Of a stretch of 64,000 nt of DNA, positions 55,829-64,000 are shown piece by piece. Below the pieces are notes generated by a model, which did no database searches, was not told the DNA's origin, and worked only from the letters and a program-made list of their open reading frames with translations. The position numbers and the translations under genes were made by a program. Position 1 is the first letter of the stretch. Each line of letters starts with the position of its first letter. This DNA is from Pseudomonas sp. SLFW. GTDB lineage: Bacteria; Pseudomonadota; Gammaproteobacteria; Pseudomonadales; Pseudomonadaceae. The stretch covers positions 1-64,000 of the forward strand of contig NZ_JAAAKW010000014.1 of the NCBI RefSeq assembly GCF_009905615.1, given 5' to 3'.

Positions 55829-57175
55829 TCAGATCTCACACCGGTTGCGGCCCTGACTTTTGGCGCGGTACAAGGCTTTGTCGGCGCTTTGCAGCAGTTG
55901 ATCGAAACGGTCCATGTTGGCGGGGTCGAGTTCGGCGATGCCGATGCTCATCGTCACGTACGGCGACACCCCCGAGCCTTTGTGCGGCAGCTTCTGGTCG
56001 GCGAGCAGCGCCTGCAAACGTTCGGCGGAGCACAGGGCCTGTTCGCGGCTTTGTCCGGGCAGCAGCACCGCGAACTCTTCGCCACCCAGGCGTGCCACCA
56101 ATTCGCCGGAGCGCGAAAACAGCGCGCTCATGGTCAACGCCACATCGCGCAGGCACTGATCGCCATTGGCGTGGCCGTAGTTGTCGTTGTAGAGCTTGAA
56201 ATAATCGATGTCGCACATCAGCACCGAGAAGGCTTGCCGATGGCGCAAGGCGCGGTTGAATTCCAGCTCTTTCACTTCGTCGAAGTGACGACGGTTGGCA
56301 AGGCCTGTGAGAGGGTCGAAGCGGGTCATGGCCTCCAGCCGGGTATTGGCAGCCTTGAGCTGGGCGGTGCGTTGCTCCACCAACTCGGCCAACTGATCGC
56401 GGCTGGCGGCGAGGGCCAGTTCGTCGCGGGTCTGGCGTTCGAGGTGATTGGCCAGTTTGTCTTGCAGGTCGTTGACCCCGGCTTCCAGCAGGTCCAGCTC
56501 GTCGCTGGCCTTGCTGCCGCGCCCGAGCGCCAGATGGTGTTTCAGGTTCTGCGGCGTCAGTTGTTCCAAGTGCTCGGCGATACGGCGCACATGCAGGGTC
56601 ACCGAACGGTTGAACATGCCCATGATCAACCCGGCCAGGGCCAGCGACTGAATGATCTGAGTCAGCATGATGACCGCGACTTCCTTCCACAGCCGTTTCC
56701 ACAGCAGGCTTTCGTCGCCCTCGATGGTCAGCTCACCGACCACTTCATTGGCGCCGGGGTAGGGGACGACTGTCAGTTGACGGTGCAGCGCGGGGGCGAG
56801 TGATGAAGTGCCATGGCCCGGATGCTGACGCTCCAGCACTTCCGGTGGCCGGCCGGGGCGCAGAATGCGCAGCTCGACGCGGCCCACTGGCGCCGCAAGG
56901 GCCACGCTGTCGATTTGCGTTTGCAAGGCCTCGTTGTCCATTTCCCAGACCGCTTTGGACAACGTGCCCTGGAACACCTGGTCGATCAGACCGAGTTCGG
57001 CGTTCATATTGGAGAGGTTGGTGTTCCAGGCGAAGCAGGTCCTGACGGTGACGGTGGCCACGGTGAACAGAATGCAAAACGCCAGCGTCGCCAACACCAG
57101 CCTGCGCGCCAATGAGCCGGCTCGCGGGGGCGCGGCGGCGTTTTCAGGGATCTTGGACTCGGACTCAGCCAGCAT
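55829..57175 (-). CDS. Membrane-bound diguanylate cyclase (GGDEF)
   Basis: Protein of 448 aa. Two membrane helices (RLVLATLAFCILFTVATVTV near residue 25-45 and EVAVIMLTQIIQSLALAGLI near 165-185) enclose a periplasmic domain of about 120 residues. A HAMP-like stretch and a coiled coil lead to a GGDEF domain (RFDPLTGLANRRHFDEVKEL; CDIDYFKLYNDNYGHANGDQ) with active motif GGEEF, so it should make c-di-GMP. The inhibitory site RxxD is RSGE here, with Glu for Asp. Start at ATG 57175, 2 bp after the stop of the upstream binding-protein gene (TGAGCATG), so translation is coupled; the gene at 55058 follows 21 bp downstream. Confidence 0.88.
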   Translation of the reverse strand: MLAESESKIPENAAAPPRAGSLARRLVLATLAFCILFTVATVTVRTCFAWNTNLSNMNAELGLIDQVFQGTLSKAVWEMDNEALQTQIDSVALAAPVGRVELRILRPGRPPEVLERQHPGHGTSSLAPALHRQLTVVPYPGANEVVGELTIEGDESLLWKRLWKEVAVIMLTQIIQSLALAGLIMGMFNRSVTLHVRRIAEHLEQLTPQNLKHHLALGRGSKASDELDLLEAGVNDLQDKLANHLERQTRDELALAASRDQLAELVEQRTAQLKAANTRLEAMTRFDPLTGLANRRHFDEVKELEFNRALRHRQAFSVLMCDIDYFKLYNDNYGHANGDQCLRDVALTMSALFSRSGELVARLGGEEFAVLLPGQSREQALCSAERLQALLADQKLPHKGSGVSPYVTMSIGIAELDPANMDRFDQLLQSADKALYRAKSQGRNRCEI

Positions 57176-57177
57176 GC

Positions 57178-57948
57178 TCAATTCCATTTACGTGCTATGG
57201 CATCGTAGGTTCCGTTCTCACGGACAGTCCTCAGCCCTTTCTCAAACAGCCGAACAGTAGCATCCGGGGTCCCTCGGCTGAAAGCCATGCTGAACCCGCC
57301 TGCTTCTTCCAGCTCGGGCACACGCAAGGATTGCACCAGAGTCTGCGCCGGGTTGTCTCCCGCCTGATGGGCAATGTAATTGGCGTTCAGCTCGTCGGAG
57401 ATCCACAGGTCCACGTGGCCGGTGCGCAGCTTCTGGTAATTGAGTTCGTAGCGGTTGCTCGATTGCAGCTGGCGGCCGACCTTGAAGCGCCTGCTCATCA
57501 GGTATTGCTCGCCGACGTCCTCGTTGACCGTTGCGGTCTGCCAGTCGCGGGCGTCGTCCAGGTCAAACAGCGAGATGGGGTGGGTCGAGGAGGAATAAAT
57601 GAACCAGCGCGACGCGGCGATGGTGCCGACCCATTTGAACAGCGGCTCGCGTTCGACGGTGCGGGTGATGGAATAGATCAGCACGTTGGGGTCGTGCAGC
57701 GCCAGATCGTAGGCCCGGGCCCACGGCATCGACTGAATGGTGGCGTCGACGTTCACTTCCTTGAGGACCGCGCGCACCACCTCAGTGCTCATGCCGGTCA
57801 ACTGGCCGTCCCGGGTCATGTTATAGGGCGGCAACTCTTCGGTGACGATCCGGATCGGTTCGGCGCTCGCCCCGAGAACGCTCAGGCACAGCAAAACCGC
57901 GCCGTACAACACGCTGCGTGTCTTTATCTTGAGCGTTAGGGGAGCCAT
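57178..57948 (-). CDS. Periplasmic binding protein (SBP family 3), first gene of a cyclase cluster
   Basis: Exported protein of 256 aa with signal peptide ending LGASA-EPIR. SBP-3 fold: IVTEELPPYNMTRDGQLTGM, STEVVRAVLKEVNVDATIQS, PWARAYDLALHDPNVLIYSI, LRTGHVDLWISDELNANYIA. The ligand is unknown; relatives bind amino acids or opine-like compounds. It is the first gene of a three-gene unit with a GGDEF protein and a second binding protein. The gap upstream to 58289 carries an ANR-type box that serves the divergent cyd operon. Confidence 0.84.
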   Translation of the reverse strand: MAPLTLKIKTRSVLYGAVLLCLSVLGASAEPIRIVTEELPPYNMTRDGQLTGMSTEVVRAVLKEVNVDATIQSMPWARAYDLALHDPNVLIYSITRTVEREPLFKWVGTIAASRWFIYSSSTHPISLFDLDDARDWQTATVNEDVGEQYLMSRRFKVGRQLQSSNRYELNYQKLRTGHVDLWISDELNANYIAHQAGDNPAQTLVQSLRVPELEEAGGFSMAFSRGTPDATVRLFEKGLRTVRENGTYDAIARKWN

Positions 57949-58220
57949 GGCCTGCGACCTCGTCGATGGCAGCAGTGGCTGTTATCCGGTCTCCAGACGG
58001 AGCGGGGGAACATGACCTGACTGCCTCTTATGGCCTAGATATCGGCTGAAAAATCCGGCACTTGAGGCGGTTATCTGCCGTTTATCATTTACTTCTCCGG
58101 CGGTGGCAGTCCGGCCTGTCAGCGGCGCAGGCCGTCAATGCGCCAGCGTCAGCGAGTTCTGCGATTAAACGAGATAAACCCCAGTGTGGCGTTGTGTCAC
58201 ACCCTGTTACCCGGCGTTTT

Positions 58221-58234
58221 TTGACGTGGGTCAA
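58221..58234. promoter_or_regulatory. ANR/FNR-type box upstream of the cyd operon
   Basis: TTGAC-GTGG-GTCAA, a perfect palindrome matching the ANR/Dnr consensus TTGAT-N4-ATCAA with the common C/G variant. It is 54 bp upstream of cydP, a position usual for class II activation or for repression near the start. The remaining intergenic sequence 57949-58288 shows no gene. Confidence 0.72.
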
Positions 58235-58288
58235 TGGTCTCGGAAGGTGCCGTAGGAAAATTACGACGCACCCCGACGAGTCTTCAAC

Positions 58289-58486
58289 ATGCCCGGTCCC
58301 TTCGATTTCCTCAAACACCCCTTGGCGAAAGAAATAGGACTGATCCTGTTGATCAAGCTCGTCCTGTTGATGGGCATCCGTAGCGTCTGGTTCGACGCGC
58401 CGGTCGAAGTCAAGGATGACGGGGTGCAAGCTGGCCTGCATGTATTGGGCGCCCCTCCCGTATCTGATGAGAAGAACCCAAAATGA
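58289..58486 (+). CDS. cydP: Cytochrome bd small subunit CydP
   Basis: Small membrane protein of 65 aa. One transmembrane helix ([20 protein letters not shown]) follows a short [14 protein letters not shown] start, and a polar tail follows. It matches the CydP-type small proteins encoded just before cydA in Pseudomonas and other proteobacteria. The stop overlaps the cydA start by 4 bp (ATGA). Confidence 0.82.
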   Translation: MPGPFDFLKHPLAKEIGLILLIKLVLLMGIRSVWFDAPVEVKDDGVQAGLHVLGAPPVSDEKNPK

Positions 58487-60072
58487 TTTCGGAATCAGTC
58501 GTCGACCTCTCTCGGCTGCAGTTCGCGATGACCGCGCTGTATCACTTTATCTTCGTGCCGCTCACGCTGGGCATGACGTTTCTGCTGGCCATCATGGAGT
58601 CGGTGTACGTCATGACCGGCAAGCAGGTCTACAAGGACATGACCAAGTTCTGGGGCAAGCTGTTCGGCATCAACTTCGCCCTCGGTGTCACCACTGGCTT
58701 GACCATGGAGTTCCAGTTCGGCACCAACTGGGCGTATTACAGCCATTACGTCGGAGACATTTTCGGCGCCCCGCTGGCCATCGAAGGCTTGATGGCGTTC
58801 TTCCTGGAATCGACTTTCATCGGCCTGTTCTTCTTCGGCTGGGACCGCCTGACCCGCGTGCAGCACTTGACCGTCACCTGGCTGGTGGCGATCGGTTCGA
58901 ACATGTCGGCGCTGTGGATTCTTATCGCCAACGGCTGGATGCAGAACCCGGTCGGCGCCGAGTTCAACTTCACCACCATGCGCATGGAGCTGACCAGCTT
59001 CGCCGACCTGCTGTTCAACCCGGTTGCGCAGGTCAAGTTCGTGCACACCGTGGCGTCCGGTTACGTGACCGGTTCGATCTTCGTCCTGGCGATTTCCAGC
59101 TGGTACCTGCTCAAGGGCCGCGACATCGGCTTCGCTCGCCGTTCCTTCGCCATCGCTTCGGCATTCGGCATGGCCTCGATCCTGTCGGTGATCGTGCTGG
59201 GTGATGAATCCGGCTACGAAATCGGCGACGTGCAGAAGACCAAACTGGCGGCCATTGAAGCCGAATGGGAAACCGAGCCTGCACCGGCCGCGTTCACCCT
59301 GTTCGGGCTGCCGAACCAGGAAACCCAACGCACCGATTACGCGGTCAAGATTCCTTACGTGATGGGCATCATCGCCACCCGTTCGGTGGACAAACAGGTC
59401 ACTGGCATCAAGGATTTGGTCACCGAGCATCAAGGCCGCATCCGCAACGGCATGGTCGCCTACGACCTGCTGGGCAAACTGCGCGCGGGCGACAAGAGCG
59501 AGCAAACCCTCACTGCCTTCAACGATGTGAAGAAAGACCTGGGCTACGGACTGCTGTTGAAGAAATACACCGACAAGGTGGTGGACGCCGACGAGCAGCA
59601 GATCAAGCAGGCCGCACTGGATTCCATCCCGCACGTCGCGTCGATTTTCTGGACCTTCCGCATCATGGTCCTGAGCGGTGTGCTGATGCTGGCGCTGTTC
59701 GCCTGTGCCTTCTACGCCTCGGCGCGCAAGAACGAATCCAGCAAGCGCTGGTTGCTGAAATGGGCGCTGTTCAGCCTGCCGCTGCCGTGGATCGCCACGC
59801 AGACCGGCTGGTGGGTGGCCGAGCACGGTCGTCAGCCCTGGTCCATCGGTGAAGTGCTGCCGGTTCACCTGTCGGCGTCGACCCTGTCCAGCGGCGATGT
59901 CATCGGCTCGATCCTGGCGCTGGTGGGCTTCTACACCGTCCTGCTGATCATCGAGATGTACCTGATGATCAAGTTCGCCCGCCTGGGCCCAAGCAGCCTG
60001 CACACCGGTCGCTACCACTTCGAGCGCCGCGAGAGCGACGTGCCTGCCGCCCCACAACCGACGCTGGCCTGA
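58483..60072 (+). CDS. cydA: Cytochrome bd ubiquinol oxidase subunit I, long Q-loop type
   Basis: Inner-membrane oxidase subunit of 529 aa that oxidises quinol and reduces O2. Heme ligands: His21 ([14 protein letters not shown]), His in [11 protein letters not shown] near 187, Met in FRIMVLSG near 393. The Q-loop is long and E. coli-like ([20 protein letters not shown] and [15 protein letters not shown]), unlike the short-loop CioA of P. aeruginosa. GRQPW is conserved ([13 protein letters not shown]). The enzyme should be the high-affinity bd-I type. Overlaps cydP; cydB starts 10 bp after. Confidence 0.94.
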   Translation: MISESVVDLSRLQFAMTALYHFIFVPLTLGMTFLLAIMESVYVMTGKQVYKDMTKFWGKLFGINFALGVTTGLTMEFQFGTNWAYYSHYVGDIFGAPLAIEGLMAFFLESTFIGLFFFGWDRLTRVQHLTVTWLVAIGSNMSALWILIANGWMQNPVGAEFNFTTMRMELTSFADLLFNPVAQVKFVHTVASGYVTGSIFVLAISSWYLLKGRDIGFARRSFAIASAFGMASILSVIVLGDESGYEIGDVQKTKLAAIEAEWETEPAPAAFTLFGLPNQETQRTDYAVKIPYVMGIIATRSVDKQVTGIKDLVTEHQGRIRNGMVAYDLLGKLRAGDKSEQTLTAFNDVKKDLGYGLLLKKYTDKVVDADEQQIKQAALDSIPHVASIFWTFRIMVLSGVLMLALFACAFYASARKNESSKRWLLKWALFSLPLPWIATQTGWWVAEHGRQPWSIGEVLPVHLSASTLSSGDVIGSILALVGFYTVLLIIEMYLMIKFARLGPSSLHTGRYHFERRESDVPAAPQPTLA

Positions 60073-60082
60073 GGAACACACG

Positions 60083-61225
60083 ATGTTCGATTACGAGACA
60101 CTCAAACTCATTTGGTGGGTGCTGGTCGGCGTGCTGCTGATCGGCTTCGCCCTGACCGACGGCTTCGACCTGGGCGCAGCGATGCTGATGCCCTTTGTCG
60201 GCCGCACCGATAACGAACGGCGGGTGGTGATCAACACCATCGCCCCGCACTGGGACGGCAACCAGGTCTGGCTGATCACCGCCGGTGGTGCGCTGTTCGC
60301 CGCGTGGCCTTTGGTGTATTCGGCCGCGTTTTCCGGGCTGTATTGGGCGCTGTTGCTGGTGCTGTTCGCGCTGTTCGTGCGCCCGGTCGGTTTTGACTAC
60401 CGGAGCAAGCTGGACAACACCCGCTGGCGGCAAAGCTGGGACTGGGGCCTGTTCGTCGGCGGTCTGGTGCCGTCGCTGGTGTTCGGCGTGGCCTTCGGCA
60501 ACCTGCTGCTGGGCGTGCCGTTCCAGTTCGATGACACCCTGCGTTCCAGCTACCACGGCAACTTCTGGCAATTGCTCAGCCCGTTCGGCTTGCTGGCCGG
60601 TGTGGTCAGCCTGAGCATGCTCGGCCTGCATGGCGGCAGTTGGTTGATGATGCGCACGGAAGGCGCGATTGCCCGTCGTTCACGCCGCGCCGCACAGCTG
60701 CTGGCGCTGGTGTTCCTGCTGTCGTTCACCGGCGCAGGGGTCTGGTTGCTGCTGGGTGGGATTCAGGGGCTGGAGATCACCTCGGCGTTCGACGCAGGCG
60801 CTGCGCTGAACCCGCTGGCCAAGACCGTTGAAGCCACTAACCACGGCTGGATGGCCAACTACCACGCGCATCCGTTGACCGTGATCGCGCCGCTGCTGGG
60901 CATCTTCGGCGGCCTGCTGGCCTTGCTGTGTGCCAGCGCAGGGCAAGGCCGGATGGCGTTCCTCGGCAGCAGCCTGGCCATCGTCGGCGCGCTGTGCACC
61001 GCAGGCTTTGCGATGTTCCCGTTCGTGATGCCGTCGAGCCTGGACCCGGCGTCGAGCCTGACCGTGTGGGACGCGGTGTCCAGCCACAAGACGCTGATCA
61101 TCATGCTGGTCGCGGCGGCCATTTTCGTGCCGATCATCCTCTGCTACACGCTGTGGTGCTACGCCAAGATGTGGGGCAAGGTCACCACCGCGCACATCGA
61201 CCATAACCCCCACGGCCTGTATTGA
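60083..61225 (+). CDS. cydB: Cytochrome bd ubiquinol oxidase subunit II
   Basis: Inner-membrane partner of CydA, 380 aa, with about nine helices. Conserved: the first helix (LIWWVLVGVLLIGFALTDGF) with DGFDLGAAML, the segment NTIAPHWDGNQVWLITAGGA and the C-terminal helix ending in FVPIILCYTLWCYAKMWGKV. It belongs to the same operon as cydA. Confidence 0.94.
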   Translation: MFDYETLKLIWWVLVGVLLIGFALTDGFDLGAAMLMPFVGRTDNERRVVINTIAPHWDGNQVWLITAGGALFAAWPLVYSAAFSGLYWALLLVLFALFVRPVGFDYRSKLDNTRWRQSWDWGLFVGGLVPSLVFGVAFGNLLLGVPFQFDDTLRSSYHGNFWQLLSPFGLLAGVVSLSMLGLHGGSWLMMRTEGAIARRSRRAAQLLALVFLLSFTGAGVWLLLGGIQGLEITSAFDAGAALNPLAKTVEATNHGWMANYHAHPLTVIAPLLGIFGGLLALLCASAGQGRMAFLGSSLAIVGALCTAGFAMFPFVMPSSLDPASSLTVWDAVSSHKTLIIMLVAAAIFVPIILCYTLWCYAKMWGKVTTAHIDHNPHGLY

Positions 61226-61252
61226 GCCCGGAACCGAATCGAGGAGAACAAC

Positions 61253-61369
61253 ATGTGGTATTTCGCCTGGATACTTGGCGTATTGCTGGCTTGCAGCTTC
61301 GGCATCATCAACGCGTTGTGGCTGGAGTCATCCGACGCCAACGCGCTGGAGAACGGTCGTGACCGCTGA
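61253..61369 (+). CDS. cydX: Cytochrome bd small subunit CydX
   Basis: Single-helix protein of 38 aa (MWYFAWILGVLLACSFGIIN then ALWLESSDANALENGRDR). The MWYFAWILG...N start is diagnostic. GAGGAGAACAAC precedes the ATG. CydX is needed for stability of the bd oxidase in E. coli. It overlaps the next gene by 11 bp. Confidence 0.93.
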   Translation: MWYFAWILGVLLACSFGIINALWLESSDANALENGRDR

Positions 61370-61661
61370 GGCGCTGAACGCACCTTTCAAGCATAGCCTC
61401 GGCAGGGCGCTGTCCCTGCTGATGGCGGTGCCGATGAGCCTGGTGCTGCTGGTGCACCCCGCGTCGATGCTCGACGCCAACGGCCACTATTCCCACAGCC
61501 TGCTGATGCTGGTCATGTGGGGTGTGGCCGGGGGCTTCGTCCACGGGGTCGGTTTCGACCCTCGGGCGCTGGCCTGGCGGGTCGTGTTTCACCCGCTGTT
61601 GGCGTGGGGGTTGATGGCCGTCGGTTACGGGGTCTGGCTGACGGCGCGTCAACTGCTCTGA
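61359..61661 (+). CDS. ybgE: Cyd operon YbgE-family protein
   Basis: Membrane protein of 100 aa with three helices (LSLLMAVPMSLVLLVHPASM; SLLMLVMWGVAGGFVHGVGF; VVFHPLLAWGLMAVGYGVWL). The HGVGFDPR motif matches E. coli YbgE, last gene of the cyd operon. It starts at GTG 61359 with GGAGAACGG upstream and overlaps cydX by 11 bp. Its 3' end overlaps the convergent MFS gene by 13 bp. Confidence 0.86.
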   Translation: MTAEALNAPFKHSLGRALSLLMAVPMSLVLLVHPASMLDANGHYSHSLLMLVMWGVAGGFVHGVGFDPRALAWRVVFHPLLAWGLMAVGYGVWLTARQLL

Positions 61662-62944
61662 GCGGGGGCTGCCGACTTCAGGGCCGGTACGATGGACAAC
61701 GCGATCAACGCACCGATCACACACAGCAACCCGGAGATAAAGAAGGCCGGCAAGTAACTGGCGAAGTGCGTGCGTGTCCAGCCGGCGCCGAAGGCGGCGA
61801 AGGCCGCGCCCAATTGGTGGCCCGCGAAGATCCAGCCAAAGACGATGTTGGCGCGGGCCGGGCCGAACCGTTGTACCGTCAGCTTCACGGTTGGCGGTAC
61901 GGTGGCGATCCAGTCCAGCCCATAGATGAGGGCGAAGAACGACAGGCCGTAGACCGTGAAGTCCGAGAACGGCAGGATGATCAAGGCGATCCCCCGAAAG
62001 CCGTAATAGCAGAACAACAGCCAGCGGTTGTCATAGCGGTCCGACAACCAGCCTGAGCCGATCGTCCCGATGAAATCGAAAATCCCCATCACCGCCAGCA
62101 TGCTGGCCGCCGTCGTCGCGATCAGGCCGTAATCGCCGCACATGCTGATGAAGTGGGTCTGGATCAGGCCGTTGGTGCTGGCGCCGCAGATGAAAAACGT
62201 CATGAACAGCACCCAGAACGTCCAGGTTTTGGACACGTCGCGCAGCACGTGCAAGGGCGTGATCAAAAGCTGGGAGAAGGTTTGCGTGCTGGCCGGGGCG
62301 GGCAGGATTTCAGTCTCGCCGTAGGACGGCATTTGCAGGTCGGCGGGGTGGTTGCGCATCAGTGCGATGACCGCGACCCCGGCGACGACGATGGCCACGC
62401 AAATGCAGGTCAGCGCCGTGCGCCAGCCGAAGTGCTCGGTCACGTTGGCGAGCATTGGCATGAACACCAGTTGCCCGGTAGCAGAACTGGCGGACAGCAG
62501 CCCCATGGCCACGCCGCGACGTTGCGAGAACCAGCGCGTGGCGACGGTTGCACCCAGCACCATGGCCGTCAGGCCGGTGCCGAAGCCCACCACCAATCCC
62601 CAGAGCACGACCAACTGCCAGAACTGGGTCATGAACAGCGACAGCAGCATGCCGCTGGCCACCAGGGTCAGGGCGGTCAGCACTACCCGGCGCACGCCGA
62701 AGTGGTTCATGAACGCCGCCGCGAACGGGCCGACCAGCCCAAACAGCGCGAAGCGAATGGCCAACGCCGAGGAAATTTCCGCCGTGTCCCAGCCGAACTC
62801 GGCTTCTAGTGGGCGGATGAACACGCCCGGCGCACCCACTGCGCCCGCCATCACCAGCATGGTCAGGAAAGTCACGGCCAGAACGACCCAGCTGTAATGA
62901 ATGCGCCGACGCGAAAGCGACGCCGCCAGAACCGACGAAACCAT
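61649..62944 (-). CDS. MFS transporter, monocarboxylate/oxalate-type
   Basis: Inner-membrane transporter of 431 aa with 12 helices. It has PGVFIRPLEAEFGWDTAEIS in the first loop and SGWLSDRYDNRWLLFCYYGF as the second-half motif A, typical of the oxalate/formate antiporter and monocarboxylate group. Substrate unknown. The start is ATG 62944 with GGGGATC upstream. A divergent LysR gene lies 313 bp away and may regulate it. The gap contains a REP. Confidence 0.82.
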   Translation of the reverse strand: MVSSVLAASLSRRRIHYSWVVLAVTFLTMLVMAGAVGAPGVFIRPLEAEFGWDTAEISSALAIRFALFGLVGPFAAAFMNHFGVRRVVLTALTLVASGMLLSLFMTQFWQLVVLWGLVVGFGTGLTAMVLGATVATRWFSQRRGVAMGLLSASSATGQLVFMPMLANVTEHFGWRTALTCICVAIVVAGVAVIALMRNHPADLQMPSYGETEILPAPASTQTFSQLLITPLHVLRDVSKTWTFWVLFMTFFICGASTNGLIQTHFISMCGDYGLIATTAASMLAVMGIFDFIGTIGSGWLSDRYDNRWLLFCYYGFRGIALIILPFSDFTVYGLSFFALIYGLDWIATVPPTVKLTVQRFGPARANIVFGWIFAGHQLGAAFAAFGAGWTRTHFASYLPAFFISGLLCVIGALIALSIVPALKSAAPAQSS

Positions 62945-63104
62945 GAGTGATCCCCGAGAGGCAAAAGTGTTAATTGGAGTATGATCGTTCGCCAATATGA
63001 ACGCTTATCGGGGGACGGTTCGTCAAGCGAATATTACAGGATGTGTCTGATCGCTCGGCGCAATTGCTGAAGGCCAAACCCTCCATTGGCGGTAGAGGAC
63101 CCCC

Positions 63105-63130
63105 TGTGGGAGCGAATTCATTCGCGAAAA
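63105..63130. repeat. Single REP element
   Basis: TGTGGGAGCGAATTCATTCG followed by CGAAAA, the common Pseudomonas REP; its core GCGAAT (63112-63117) / ATTCGC (63120-63125) is palindromic. It is unpaired. The gap 62945-63257 has no gene. Confidence 0.75.
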
Positions 63131-63257
63131 ATAGGCCAGGCGATTGAAATGTGTCGGCTGTGCCAGAGTCTCTCTGCTACGAGGCATTGTGTGCAGATCA
63201 AGCCAAAACGCTACTATCGCCTCCTTTCCAAACCTTGCCGTAACGCCGAGCCCTCCC

Positions 63258-64000
63258 ATGGACAGATTTCAGGAAATGCACATATTCATCGCCGTGTGTG
63301 AAGAGCGCAGTTTCGCAGCGGCCGCTCGGCGGTTGGAGGTGTCTGCACCGAGCGTGACCCGGGCCATCGCGGCGCTGGAGAAGCGCATCGGCACGGTGCT
63401 GCTGTCGCGCACCACCCGCAGCGTGCACTTGAGCGAGGCGGGGCAGCGTTACTTCAGTGATTGCCGTCGCATCCTGAGCGAACTGGAGGAGGCTGAAGAT
63501 TCCGCCGGGGGCAGCATTGCCGCGCCGGTCGGGCAACTCACGGTCACCGCGTCAATGCTGTTCGGCGAACTGTTCGTGATGCCGCTGGTGGTGGAATACC
63601 TGCGGGAGCACCCGGGCGTCAGCGTCAATGCGCTGCTGCTGGACCGCATCACACGCATGGCCGAGGAGGGCATCGATGTCGCGGTGCGCATCGGCCACCT
63701 GATGGATGACAGCCAGCACGGCATTCCGGTAGGGGAAGTGCGCACAGTCCTGTGTGCGTCGCCTGACTACCTGACGACGCAGGGGCATCCACAGCACCCC
63801 CTGGAACTGAAAGACCACCGTCTGATCGTTTCGGCTGCCAGCGTGTTGACCCGCCACTGGACGTTCGTCGAAGCGGGTAAACCGTTCCAGGTGGACGTGC
63901 AATCACGCCTGAGCGTTTCCGGAAATCAGCCCGCGCTCACCGCCGCCGCGCTGGGTTGGGGCATCACCCGGGCGTTGTCCTATCAAGTGGCGAGCCGCGT
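63258..64000 (+). CDS. LysR-family regulator (3' end outside the window)
   Basis: Begins at the ATG at 63258 (MDRFQEMHIFIAVCEERSFA) and is open to the window edge, 247 codons so far, so about 50 codons are missing. Winged helix: AAARRLEVSAPSVTRAIAAL and EKRIGTVLLSRTTRSVHLSE; effector domain from GQLTVTASMLFGELFVMPLV, with IDVAVRIGHLMDD. This is the CrgA/DmlR-like group. It is divergent from the MFS transporter and may control it. Confidence 0.86.
   Translation, partial: MDRFQEMHIFIAVCEERSFAAAARRLEVSAPSVTRAIAALEKRIGTVLLSRTTRSVHLSEAGQRYFSDCRRILSELEEAEDSAGGSIAAPVGQLTVTASMLFGELFVMPLVVEYLREHPGVSVNALLLDRITRMAEEGIDVAVRIGHLMDDSQHGIPVGEVRTVLCASPDYLTTQGHPQHPLELKDHRLIVSAASVLTRHWTFVEAGKPFQVDVQSRLSVSGNQPALTAAALGWGITRALSYQVASR

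Noticed and set aside
58483-60072. Cyanide-insensitive oxidase CioA
   Set aside because: The long E. coli-like Q-loop and accompanying cydX and ybgE fit bd-I CydA, not the short-loop CioA.

Overview
The window is a GC-rich, gene-dense bacterial chromosome segment and almost certainly comes from a Pseudomonas (fluorescens/putida/syringae side of the genus; species not resolvable by eye). The genus call rests on the block fadB-fadA-DUF1653-topA-DUF6586-(78-aa protein)-sulA/lexA-psrA-nagZ-MTI phosphorylase, a bkd-type lpdV, split pqiA genes and REP-type intergenic palindromes. No rRNA, tRNA, CRISPR array, transposase or prophage genes were seen. Both ends cut through genes: the 3' part of lpdV at the left and the 5' part of a LysR regulator at the right.

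Left third (1-20 kb), mostly metabolism and transport: lpdV end; MFS exporter; an amidase divergent from a TetR regulator with two matching operators between them; LEA-type lipoprotein; XanQ-type purine permease with two candidate GntR half-palindromes; ArsR regulator; aldehyde dehydrogenase plus MFS symporter; LysE exporter; AraC regulator; lipid A phosphoethanolamine transferase (eptA); GST; soluble lytic transglycosylase; a 204-bp REP-bounded inverted repeat; uup; universal stress protein.

Middle (20-33 kb), the conserved core: the fatty acid beta-oxidation operon fadBA with a candidate PsrA site; topA with a clear sigma70 promoter; the SOS genes lexA-sulA behind two LexA boxes; psrA behind two abutting PsrA operators; nagZ and S-methyl-5'-thioinosine phosphorylase; a HAD phosphatase.

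Accessory region (33-47 kb): an ECF sigma factor module (sigma factor, membrane partner, CpxP/Spy-like periplasmic protein) flanked by two small YXWGXW proteins; an orphan sulfonate/taurine-type binding protein; a second long REP palindrome; then a sugar block with periplasmic aldose epimerase, FCD-type GntR regulator, SMP-30 lactonase and the arabinose-type ABC transporter araFGH; amidase; XRE regulator with an AT-rich upstream region.

Right part (47-64 kb): envelope operon pqiA-pqiA-pqiB-pqiC; a LysR/D-tartrate dehydratase divergent pair; a very lysine-rich small protein; a SPOR-like lipoprotein; a binding protein / diguanylate cyclase / binding protein cluster, the best candidate here for an undercharacterised signalling unit; and a complete E. 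coli-type cytochrome bd operon cydP-cydA-cydB-cydX-ybgE preceded by an ANR/FNR-type box, followed by a convergent MFS transporter.
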